Assembly (NCBI GenBank): GCA_004555955.1
Contig: SFJG01000033.1
Location: 1-20,105 of the forward strand
Length of the DNA: 20,105 bases
Reading direction: 5' to 3'
From: Bacteroidales bacterium
GTDB lineage: Bacteria; Bacteroidota; Bacteroidia; Bacteroidales; Muribaculaceae
Part shown: in pieces, positions 1-6,902 of the stretch
Numbering within the stretch: the first letter of the stretch is position 1
How the letters are laid out: every line of letters starts with the position of its first letter
The notes under the pieces: model-generated
The model's database searches: none
Told to the model about the DNA's origin: nothing
What the model saw: only the letters and a program-made list of their open reading frames with translations
Made by a program: the position numbers and the translations under genes

Positions 1-396
1 AGAGGTAAGGTCGGCGATGCTTGGAATCGACACGGCGGTTTTGGGCTTGGTGTTAGTCTGAGGCTTTGGGAGGTCGATATTGACATGAGGAGCGCGAGTG
101 GCGTCGCGCAGCGCGGCTTCGATAGAGGCGTTAATCTGCGGAGCCGGAGCAGCGGGCTTAACCGGAGCGGGTTGCGGTGCGGCGGCAGAGTATTGCGCCG
201 ATGGTTGCGGTGCGGCGGGCGCTGTTGACGGTGCGGGCGATGGCTGACGGGACGTCTCTATTTTTTTTAAGCCATTTCCTTGTTGGGGAGATGGCTGCGG
301 ATCGGGAGCGTTGAGTTGACAGATTTTAATTAGGGTTAGTTCGACGAGCAACTGCTTGTTTGTTGCGTCGCGATAACTCAAGTCGCAGGTGTTACA
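1..396 (-). pseudogene. dnaX: dnaX continuation in a shifted frame (end of domain III, Pro/Ala linker), cut by the window edge
   Basis: On the minus strand, in the frame reached by skipping one base (or losing a 4-base repeat unit) at 397-404, the reading is open from the stop region to base 1. It begins CNTCDLSYRDATNKQLLVEL, as expected for the last helices of DnaX domain III, and continues ELTLIKICQLN. A Pro/Ala/Gln-rich linker follows, as found before the tau-specific domains. An A8 run on this strand (T8 at 261-268, plus strand) lies at about residue 378, just after domain III. The C-terminal tau domains lie outside the window. It is listed as pseudogene only because the frame is interrupted. 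dnaX is essential, so an assembly or read error, or a recoding event, is at least as likely as real loss. Confidence 0.8.
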
Positions 397-1402
397 GAGG
401 GAGGTCGAGCGCGAGGTAGATGAAACGGAGCGCGCACCGGCTCGACTGAGCGCGGAAACGGTCGGCGATGTCGCCGGTAGCGTCAAGGAGCGATGCGAGT
501 CGGTCGGAATGCGCCATGAGGAGTTCACGGAAATGGTTAGCCAAACCGTTGATGAAAGTTTTGCCTTCGAAGCCGTGATTGCGGACGTCGCGATAGACGA
601 GTAGCGCATCTTCGACGTTAGCGTCGAGGAAAGCGTCGACGAGGCGGAAATAGTAGTCATAGTCGAGGATGTTAAGATTGTCGATAACGGCTTGGTATGT
701 TATGTTTCCGTTCGACGAAGCGGCAACTTGGTCGAAAATCGAGAGAGCGTCGCGCATTGCGCCATCCGACTTTTGCGCAATGATGTTCAGCCCGGCAGGC
801 TCGGCAGAATAGCCCTCGCAGTCGGCGACGTATTGGAGTTGCTCGGCGATGTCGGCAACGGTAATGCTCTGGAAATCATACTTTTGGCACCGCGAGAGGA
901 TAGTTGGCAAAATCTTGTTTTTCTCGGTTGTGGCGAGGATGAAGATGACGTATTCGGGCGGTTCCTCGAGAGTTTTGAGGAATGCGTTAAATGCGGCAGG
1001 CGAAAGCATATGGACCTCGTCGATGATGAAAACGCGGTATTTTCCGGTAATTGGCGGAACGAGCACTTGGTTGGTAATCTCGCGGATGTCGTCGACGGAG
1101 TTGTTCGAAGCGGCGTCCATTTCGATGATGTTAAGCGAGCGTTGCTCGTTGAAAGCACGGCAGGATTCGCACTCGTTGCAAGGCTCACCGTCGGGCGTCA
1201 GATGCTCGCAGTTGATGGCTTTTGCAAAGATACGCGCAGTGGTAGTTTTGCCGACACCGCGTTGCCCGCAAAAGAGATAAGAATGAGCGAGACGACCGGT
1301 TTTGACGGCGTTTTTGAGAGTTTCGCTCAGGGCATGTTGCCCGACGATGGTTTTAAATGTCGAAGGGCGGTATTTACGGGCAGATACGATGTATTTCTCC
1401 AT
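392..1402 (-). CDS. dnaX: DNA polymerase III subunit tau/gamma (clamp-loader ATPase), N-terminal part up to a frameshift stop
   Basis: This is the motor subunit of the clamp loader, which loads the beta clamp at the replication fork. The 336 residues show the family's order of motifs: Walker A (GQRGVGKTT, about residue 46), a Cys4 zinc module with CNECESC, Walker B (FIIDEVHML) and the sensor/arginine-finger block ending LSRCQKYDF, followed by most of the helical collar domain III. The start MEKYIVSARKYRP is the usual Bacteroidales DnaX beginning. The frame stops at a TAA (392-394) inside domain III, too early for the family. The next 391 bases, read one frame over, continue the protein (separate entry). 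A tandem GAGG GAGG (397-404, plus strand) explains the break, because removing one GAGG restores a continuous frame. The identification is certain; whether the break is real is not. Confidence 0.95.
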   Translation of the reverse strand: MEKYIVSARKYRPSTFKTIVGQHALSETLKNAVKTGRLAHSYLFCGQRGVGKTTTARIFAKAINCEHLTPDGEPCNECESCRAFNEQRSLNIIEMDAASNNSVDDIREITNQVLVPPITGKYRVFIIDEVHMLSPAAFNAFLKTLEEPPEYVIFILATTEKNKILPTILSRCQKYDFQSITVADIAEQLQYVADCEGYSAEPAGLNIIAQKSDGAMRDALSIFDQVAASSNGNITYQAVIDNLNILDYDYYFRLVDAFLDANVEDALLVYRDVRNHGFEGKTFINGLANHFRELLMAHSDRLASLLDATGDIADRFRAQSSRCALRFIYLALDLPL

Positions 1403-1428
1403 AGTCGTTAACGAGGTTGATTGAGTAA

Positions 1429-1436
1429 CAAAGGTA
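1429..1436 (-). promoter_or_regulatory. -7 box of the dnaX promoter
   Basis: The minus strand reads TACCTTTG, a perfect match to the Bacteroidota -7 element TAnnTTTG, about 27 bases before the dnaX ATG, which gives a leader of about 20 bases. The nearest TTTG upstream (1459-1462, plus-strand CAAA) is 22 bases away rather than 19-20, so the -33 element is weak. Confidence 0.6.
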
Positions 1437-1518
1437 AATAAAAATCGTCAAACGGAGGCAAAAATAAGGTGGAAAAGCGAAAAAAATTGAATTTTTTTTG
1501 CAGAAAAGGTCGATAGTT

Positions 1519-1549
1519 TTTGCAAAACCGAAAAATTGTATTACCTTTG
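1519..1549 (+). promoter_or_regulatory. Promoter of the tRNA-Tyr/tRNA-Gly operon
   Basis: TTTG at 1519-1522, a 19-base spacer, and TACCTTTG at 1542-1549 form a full Bacteroidota sigma-ABfr-type promoter. Transcription would start near 1555, about 10 bases before the mature 5' end of tRNA-Tyr. Confidence 0.8.
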
Positions 1550-1564
1550 CGGAGCAAAAGGAAA

Positions 1565-1650
1565 GGGCGAATACCAGAGTGGCCAAATGGGGCAGACTGT
1601 AAATCTGCTGGCTTATGCCTTCGGTGGTTCGAATCCATCTTCGCCCACCA
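1565..1650 (+). tRNA. tRNA-Tyr (anticodon GTA), CCA encoded
   Basis: The acceptor stem GGGCGAA (1565-1571) pairs with TTCGCCC (1640-1646). The anticodon stem GCAGA/TCTGC (1592-1596/1604-1608) encloses the loop CTGTAAA, with anticodon GTA at 1599-1601. A long variable arm (class II), as expected for bacterial tRNA-Tyr, precedes the T arm with GGTTCGAATCC. CCA is encoded at 1648-1650. It is the first gene of a two-tRNA operon, 17 bases before tRNA-Gly. Confidence 0.97.
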
Positions 1651-1667
1651 TTTCCTCCTTAAATTAC

Positions 1668-1740
1668 GCGGAAGTAGCTCAGTTGATAGAGCATCAGCCT
1701 TCCAAGCTGAGGGTCGCGGGTTTGAGCCCCGTCTTCCGCT
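1668..1740 (+). tRNA. tRNA-Gly (anticodon TCC)
   Basis: The acceptor stem GCGGAAG (1668-1674) pairs with CTTCCGC (1733-1739), with discriminator T1740. The anticodon stem TCAGC/GCTGA encloses the loop CTTCCAA, with anticodon TCC at 1701-1703. The T arm is GCGGGTTTGAGCCCCGT. CCA is not encoded (the sequence continues CAA), unlike the neighbouring tRNA-Tyr, so it must be added after transcription. Confidence 0.97.
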
Positions 1741-1748
1741 CAAGAATA

Positions 1749-1785
1749 GTGTTGATAGATTTCTATCAGCACTTTTCTTATTTTT
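1749..1785 (+). terminator. Rho-independent terminator of the tRNA operon
   Basis: GTGTTGATAGA (1749-1759) pairs with TCTATCAGCAC (1762-1772), eleven positions with one G-T wobble. It is followed by TTTTCTTATTTTT and sits 9 bases after tRNA-Gly. Confidence 0.85.
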
Positions 1786-1832
1786 AGGTGTAATGGCTTC
1801 GGAGGCGTGGGAAATCGACTTGGGTTGTGTGT

Positions 1833-1975
1833 TGCAAAGTCTCCGACTTAGCACGGACAATGAGCAAAATCTATGCAATTTAGCTCATTGTAGTCTTGGA
1901 GGGTGCATCTCATCCCCACCTAGCCGCAAGCGGCAAGGTGGGGTTAAACGAGTGCCGCAAGCTCTCCAAGCTTGC
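1833..1975. repeat. Cluster of four hairpins in the gap after the tRNAs
   Basis: Four inverted repeats follow one another. 1833-1853 is TGC-A-AAGTC, loop TCC, GACTT-A-GCA, and carries the TCTCCGA core of the 9.3 kb array. 1857-1891 has perfect 9-base arms ACAATGAGC/GCTCATTGT. 1914-1943 is CCCCACCT and GCCGC against GCGGC and AGGTGGGG. 1957-1975 is GCAAGCT, loop CTCCA, AGCTTGC. None has a following T run. No coding frame here is convincing. Confidence 0.7.
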
Positions 1976-2017
1976 ATCTTGGTGATAACGATGGGATGAG
2001 GTAAGAGTGGACGAGGC

Positions 2018-2213
2018 CCGGTCGCACCAAGGCGCGACCCTACGTCCGCTCCGTATTATGTAGATAATCAGCAACCTGCCTTACATCCACACGTCATCCC
2101 GGTCGCACCAAGGCGCGACCCTACAACCCACGCCTATCCGGTCGCACCGAGGCGCGACCCTACGTCCGCTCCGTATTATGTAGATAATCAGCAACCTGCT
2201 TTACATCCACACG
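2018..2213. repeat. Duplicated 76-base repeat with an extra GGTCGC palindrome between the copies
   Basis: 2018-2093 and 2138-2213 match at 74 of 76 positions. Each begins with a 26-base palindromic unit (GGTCGC ... GCGACC, starting at 2018, 2099 and 2138) and continues with a shared 50-base tail ending ACATCCACACG. The middle unit at 2099-2124 lacks the tail. The third unit with its left flank (2129-2164) recurs inverted at 18566-18601 with one mismatch. From 2214 to 2367 I see only AT-rich sequence with no gene. Confidence 0.85.
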
Positions 2214-2367
2214 CTGAACGCGAACCGTTCGGGGTTGCGAACTTTTGACGAGGGAAATACGTTATATCATTGTTGCTTAACGAATTGTTCTAAAAGTTTT
2301 ATTTCTTGGTAATATGTGTTTGTAGATTATGTTTTTTAGCATATTTTACCACGTGATTAGTAAAATT

Positions 2368-2383
2368 TATGATTTATATCATA
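2368..2383. promoter_or_regulatory. Candidate operator: palindrome over the -33 region of the efflux promoter
   Basis: TATGAT-TTAT-ATCATA is a perfect 6-base inverted repeat ending 22 bases before the TAACTTTG box, where the -33 element should lie. A regulator bound here would compete with RNA polymerase. No regulator gene is in the window. Confidence 0.4.
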
Positions 2384-2405
2384 TCCAGAATAATCAAAAA
2401 CTGAG

Positions 2406-2413
2406 TAACTTTG
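2406..2413 (+). promoter_or_regulatory. -7 box of the RND efflux operon promoter
   Basis: TAACTTTG matches TAnnTTTG. There is no TTTG 19-20 bases upstream; that place is taken by the palindrome at 2368-2383. This fits a regulated rather than constitutive promoter. The leader to the ATG at 2480 is about 60 bases and A-rich. Confidence 0.55.
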
Positions 2414-2479
2414 CGAACAATTATTGGAGATAAAGGTATAATAGTTAAGAAATAAACAACATAATAAGAAAAAATACTT

Positions 2480-3661
2480 ATGAACAAAAGACTAATCGAG
2501 ATGCCGCTAAAGTCAATAGCATTGATAGGCATCGCCATGAGTGTGGCAATCGTATCGTGTGGCAAAAAGGAAGGTCAGCAGCAGCAACAAGCAGCGCCCG
2601 ACATCGCAGTTGTAACGGTACAGACGAGCGACGCCGAATTGGAGTCGGCATATCCATGTATTATAAAAGGTAAGAAAGACGTAGATATCCGTCCTCAAGT
2701 GTCGGGATTTATCACGAAAGTATGCGTAGACGAGGGACAACACGTCAGCGCGGGTCAGACACTGTTCATTATCGACCAGGTTCAATTTGAGGCAGCCGTA
2801 CGTCAGGCAGAAGCAGCGGTAGCGGTGGCACAAGAAAGCTATAACAGTTCGTTGATAACGGCACAAAACAAGCAAAAATTGTATCAAAAGAACATCATCA
2901 GCGAATATGAGAACCAGTTGGCACAAAACAACTTGGCGATGGCAAAATCGCAACTCGCACAAGCGCAAGCAGGTCTAACGTCGGCGCGTAAGAACTTGTC
3001 GTATACGGTAGTAAAGGCACCGAGCGCAGGCTATGTAGGAGCCATCCCCAACCGAGAAGGTTCGTTGGCATCGCCGTCGTCGGCAACGCCGTTGACAACG
3101 GTGTCGGACATTGATGAGGTGTACGCGTATATCTCGTTCAACGAGCACCAAGTGTTGGAGATGACCGAAGGCGGAAAGAAGTCGTTGTCGGCAGCAGTAG
3201 CAGCACTTCCGGCAGTGAAACTTCGCCTTAGCGACGGCACGGACTATCCCCTTCCGGGCAAGGTTTCGACAGTTACGGGCAATATCGACAACATGACCGG
3301 TTCGGCGTCGGTACGCGTACTGTTTAAGAACCAAAACGGCATGCTTCGCAGCGGTTCGACGGGCTCAATCGTGTTCCCTGTACATCAAGCAAACGTAATA
3401 CAAATACCGCAAAACGCCACTACCGAAATTCAAGACATTCGCTATGCATACGTAGTTGGCGACTCCAACAAGATAGAAGCGCGCGCCATTCAGGTGTTGT
3501 CGAACAACGACGGCAAAAACTTCGTAGTGACCGACGGACTTAAAGCGGGCGAACGCATCGCCGTAGAGGGTGTGGGTATGACCGTTCGTGCGGGTACTGT
3601 AATCAACCCGGTCGACGCAGCAAAGCGCGAGGAGCAAAAGGCACAACAGCAACAAAAGTAA
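2480..3661 (+). CDS. RND efflux pump periplasmic adaptor (membrane fusion protein), lipoprotein
   Basis: This is an AcrA/MexA-type adaptor that joins the inner-membrane pump to the outer-membrane channel. It has 393 residues, normal for the family. A lipoprotein signal ends at IVSC, so Cys27 would be lipidated. A Gln-rich tether (KKEGQQQQQ) follows, then the barrel-sandwich half-motif (VDIRPQVSGFI, about 70-80), a long Ala/Gln-rich alpha-helical hairpin (about 105-170), the second lipoyl half (TVVKAPSAGYVG), a beta-barrel and a membrane-proximal domain. The C-terminus is again Gln/Lys-rich. It is first in the operon, 27 bases before the pump gene. The start is supported by the signal peptide. 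No clear Shine-Dalgarno site is visible; AAAATACTT precedes the ATG. The substrate cannot be told from sequence. Confidence 0.95.
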   Translation: MNKRLIEMPLKSIALIGIAMSVAIVSCGKKEGQQQQQAAPDIAVVTVQTSDAELESAYPCIIKGKKDVDIRPQVSGFITKVCVDEGQHVSAGQTLFIIDQVQFEAAVRQAEAAVAVAQESYNSSLITAQNKQKLYQKNIISEYENQLAQNNLAMAKSQLAQAQAGLTSARKNLSYTVVKAPSAGYVGAIPNREGSLASPSSATPLTTVSDIDEVYAYISFNEHQVLEMTEGGKKSLSAAVAALPAVKLRLSDGTDYPLPGKVSTVTGNIDNMTGSASVRVLFKNQNGMLRSGSTGSIVFPVHQANVIQIPQNATTEIQDIRYAYVVGDSNKIEARAIQVLSNNDGKNFVVTDGLKAGERIAVEGVGMTVRAGTVINPVDAAKREEQKAQQQQK

Positions 3662-3688
3662 TCTCGATTCTAACAATCACAAACGACT

Positions 3689-6600
3689 ATGAAACTTGAT
3701 AATTTTATAAACCGTCCGGTGCTTTCGACGGTAATCTCAATATTCATTGTGATATTGGGTATTGTGGGGTTGCTGTGGCTGCCCGTAACGCAATATCCTG
3801 ACATAGCACCGCCGACCATTAGCGTGTCGACGACCTACACCGGTGCCGACGCCAAGACAGTGCTCAACTCGGTGATAGCCCCAATCGAGGAGCAAATCAA
3901 CGGTGCGCAGGGCATGACCTATATCGAATCGACAGCGACCAACACCGGTAGTGCAAACATCAACGTCTACTTCAAGCAGGGCTTCGACCCCGACATGGCA
4001 GCCGTCGACGTGCAAAACCGCGTGGCAAAGGCGCAAAACGTGCTCCCCGCCGAGGTAACCAAGGTGGGCGTAATCACGCAGAAACGTCAGACGTCAATGT
4101 TGTTGGTATTTGCGCTCGTGTCGCCCGACAACCGTTATAACGATGAGTTTATCGAAAACTACATGAAAATCAACGTCATCCCGCAGATACAACGTGTATC
4201 GGGTGTGGGTGATGCGATGGTGTTCGGCGCCGACTATTCGATGCGTATCTGGCTTAAGCCGGACGTAATGGCGCAATATCACTTGATGCCTACCGACATT
4301 TCGGCAGCGCTTGCCGAGCAAAACATCGAGGCGGCACCGGGTCAGTTCGGCGAAAACGGCGACCAGTCGTTCCAATACATCATGCGCTATAAAGGTCGTT
4401 TGGTAACGCCTGAAGAATTCGACAAGATAGTAATTCGCGCGCTCGACAACGGCGAAATTCTTTACCTCAAAGACATAGCCGACGTAGAATTGGGCCGCTT
4501 GAGTTACGGCTTTAAGAATAAGAACAACGGCACTAACGCCACATCGGCAATCATCTTCCAGACAGCAGGTTCGAACGCAACCGACGTGGTCAACGGCGTA
4601 CTTGCCGAACTCGACAAGTGTACGGAGAGCCTTCCGGAAGGACTTGAATTCAACGTGTCGATGAGTGTGAACGACTTCTTGTTTGCATCAATCGAAGAGG
4701 TGCTCAAGACGCTTATCGAGGCGTTCTTGCTCGTGGTACTTGTGGTGTATGTGTTCTTGCAAGACTTCCGTTCGACGCTCATCCCTGTGATAGCCATCCC
4801 GGTAGCGTTGATAGGTACGTTCTTCGGACTTTATCTTATCGGTTTCTCTGTTAACCTTCTTACCCTCGCCGCACTTGTGCTTGCCATAGCCATAGTGGTC
4901 GACGACGCCATAGTGGTGGTGGAGGCGGTGCACGCCAAACTTGATGAGGGCTACACGAATCCGCGTACGGCAGCCATCGACGCCATGCGCGAAATCGGCG
5001 GCGCCATCATCTCGATTACGCTGGTCATGATGCTCGTGTTTATTCCCGTGTCGTTCATGCCCGGTACGTCAGGTGTGTTCTACCGCCAATTCGGTCTGAC
5101 AATGGCAATCGCCATCGGACTTTCGGCACTTAACGCGTTGACGCTGTCGCCGGCGCTGTGTGCGGTGTTCCTCCGTGCGCACACGAGCGAAGAGGAGACC
5201 GACGAGAACGGTCGCCCCGTGAAGAAAAACATCGTAAAGCGCTTTGTACACAAGTTCCACTCGGGCTTCAACGTGATGTTCGACGCCGTGTTGAAGAAAT
5301 ATAAGAAATACGTACAATTCTTCATCAACCACAAGGTGACGTCGTTTGGCATCGTCGGCGCGAGCATCGTAGCGCTTGTAATGATGATGATGACCACGTC
5401 GTCGGCATTGGTACCGACCGAAGACACCGGTGCATTCTTCTGTATGCTCAACATGCCGCCGGCAACGTCGCTCGAAAAGACCGAGGCAACGCTCCACAAG
5501 ATGGACCAAATCCTCGCCCAAATACCTGCCATCAAGACTCGGAACATGATTCTCGGCTACAGTTTCATCGCCGGACAAGGTAACACCTACGGTACGTTTA
5601 TCATCAAGTTGAAAGACTGGGAGGAACGTTCAAAAGACGAGAGCGCCGAGAAGATTGTAGGGCAAGTCTATATGATGATGAAGAAAGAAATCAAGGACGG
5701 TAATGTGGTAGTATTCCAGCCGCCAATGATTTCGGGTTACTCCATCACCAGCGGTTTCGAAATCAAACTGCAAGACAAGACGGGTGGCGACATCAACAAG
5801 TTCTACGAAATCACACAAGGCTTCTTGGCGCAACTTAACGCGCGCCCGGAAATCCAGATGGCATACTCGACGTTCAACCCGACTTATCCGCAATATATGG
5901 TCGACGTCGACGTAGAGAAAGCTAAACAAGCAGGCATCTCGCAAAGCACCATCCTGACCACTCTGCAAGGCTACTACGGAGGTATGTATGTGTCGAACTT
6001 CAACCGTTTCGGTAAGTTCTACCGCGTGATGATGCAAGCCGACCCGAATTCTCGTATTTCGCCGGAAACACTAAACAAAATCAAGGTACGCAACGGCAAC
6101 GAGATGGCGCCTATCACCAACTTCATCAAGTTGCGCCGCGTCTACGGACCTGACTTGTATACTCGTTTCAACCTGTTTACGTCGATTGCCGTGAGCGGTA
6201 CGCCGAATCCGGGCTACTCAAACGGAGACGCCATTGCCGCCGTTCGCGAAGTGGCAAAACAAGCACTTCCGCAAGGCTACGGCTACGAATTCTCGGGAAT
6301 GTCGCGCGAAGAGGCGGAAAGTTCGCCGATGTCGACGGCAATCGTCTTCGGACTCTGCTTGCTGTTCGTCTACCTGCTTCTTTCGGCACAGTATGAAAGT
6401 TATGCACTGCCGTGGGCGGTAATCTTCTCGATACCGTTCGGCTTGATGGGCTCGTTTGCGTTTGCCAAGATGTTTGGCATCGACAACAACATCTACTTGC
6501 AAATCGGTTTGATTATGCTTATCGGTCTGTTGGCGAAGAATGCCATCCTTATTGTAGAGTTTGCACTCGAGCGTCGCCGCACGGGTATGAGCATCACGGG

Positions 6601-6892
6601 CGCCGCCGTAGCAGGCGCAGCAGCACGTCTTCGCCCGATTTTGATGACCTCGTTGGCACTGATTATCGGTCTGCTTCCGCTGATGTTTGCCAGCGGTGTA
6701 GGCGCTAACGGTAACAGTTCGCTCGGTACGGGCGCCGTTGGCGGTATGCTTGTCGGCATGATTCTCCAAATCTTTATCGTTCCGGCATTGTTCGTGATTT
6801 TCCAGAAGATTCAAGAAAAGATTTCGCCAATCAAGTGGAAAGACACGGTAAACACAGAGATGCAAGACCAGATTGACCAATATAATTATTAA
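3689..6892 (+). CDS. RND (HAE1/AcrB-like) multidrug efflux pump, inner-membrane transporter
   Basis: A proton-driven exporter of hydrophobic and amphiphilic compounds, probably a trimer in the inner membrane. Its 1067 residues are slightly longer than the roughly 1030-1050 of AcrB. The N-terminus (FINRPVLSTVISIFIVILG) is TM1 of HAE1 pumps. The periplasmic porter domain has the usual GDAMVFG and YSMRIWLKPDVM segments. TM4 carries the proton-relay pair Asp405-Asp406 (AIVVDDAIVVVEAVHA), and TM10 the partner Lys950 (GLLAKNAILIVEFALERRR). The family's twofold repeat of six-helix bundles and large loops is complete, so it should be functional. It lies between the adaptor and channel genes, 27 bases after the one and 10 bases before the likely start of the other. 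It is close in type to the Bacteroides pumps named BmeB, but the specific paralogue cannot be assigned. Confidence 0.96.
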   Translation: MKLDNFINRPVLSTVISIFIVILGIVGLLWLPVTQYPDIAPPTISVSTTYTGADAKTVLNSVIAPIEEQINGAQGMTYIESTATNTGSANINVYFKQGFDPDMAAVDVQNRVAKAQNVLPAEVTKVGVITQKRQTSMLLVFALVSPDNRYNDEFIENYMKINVIPQIQRVSGVGDAMVFGADYSMRIWLKPDVMAQYHLMPTDISAALAEQNIEAAPGQFGENGDQSFQYIMRYKGRLVTPEEFDKIVIRALDNGEILYLKDIADVELGRLSYGFKNKNNGTNATSAIIFQTAGSNATDVVNGVLAELDKCTESLPEGLEFNVSMSVNDFLFASIEEVLKTLIEAFLLVVLVVYVFLQDFRSTLIPVIAIPVALIGTFFGLYLIGFSVNLLTLAALVLAIAIVVDDAIVVVEAVHAKLDEGYTNPRTAAIDAMREIGGAIISITLVMMLVFIPVSFMPGTSGVFYRQFGLTMAIAIGLSALNALTLSPALCAVFLRAHTSEEETDENGRPVKKNIVKRFVHKFHSGFNVMFDAVLKKYKKYVQFFINHKVTSFGIVGASIVALVMMMMTTSSALVPTEDTGAFFCMLNMPPATSLEKTEATLHKMDQILAQIPAIKTRNMILGYSFIAGQGNTYGTFIIKLKDWEERSKDESAEKIVGQVYMMMKKEIKDGNVVVFQPPMISGYSITSGFEIKLQDKTGGDINKFYEITQGFLAQLNARPEIQMAYSTFNPTYPQYMVDVDVEKAKQAGISQSTILTTLQGYYGGMYVSNFNRFGKFYRVMMQADPNSRISPETLNKIKVRNGNEMAPITNFIKLRRVYGPDLYTRFNLFTSIAVSGTPNPGYSNGDAIAAVREVAKQALPQGYGYEFSGMSREEAESSPMSTAIVFGLCLLFVYLLLSAQYESYALPWAVIFSIPFGLMGSFAFAKMFGIDNNIYLQIGLIMLIGLLAKNAILIVEFALERRRTGMSITGAAVAGAAARLRPILMTSLALIIGLLPLMFASGVGANGNSSLGTGAVGGMLVGMILQIFIVPALFVIFQKIQEKISPIKWKDTVNTEMQDQIDQYNY

Positions 6893-6902
6893 TCAGAACA
6901 TT

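Noticed and set aside
1520..1999. Open frames of 159 and 83 codons on the plus strand and 156 on the minus strand
   Set aside because: They run through the tRNA-Tyr and tRNA-Gly genes and the following hairpins; the reading is a by-product of those sequences.
2018..2213. CRISPR array
   Set aside because: The spacing and repeat form are wrong: the two long copies are nearly identical over 76 bases including what would be spacer, and no cas gene is present.
6873..6902. Earlier in-frame ATG for the outer-membrane channel
   Set aside because: It overlaps the end of the pump gene, and the lipoprotein signal begins at 6903.
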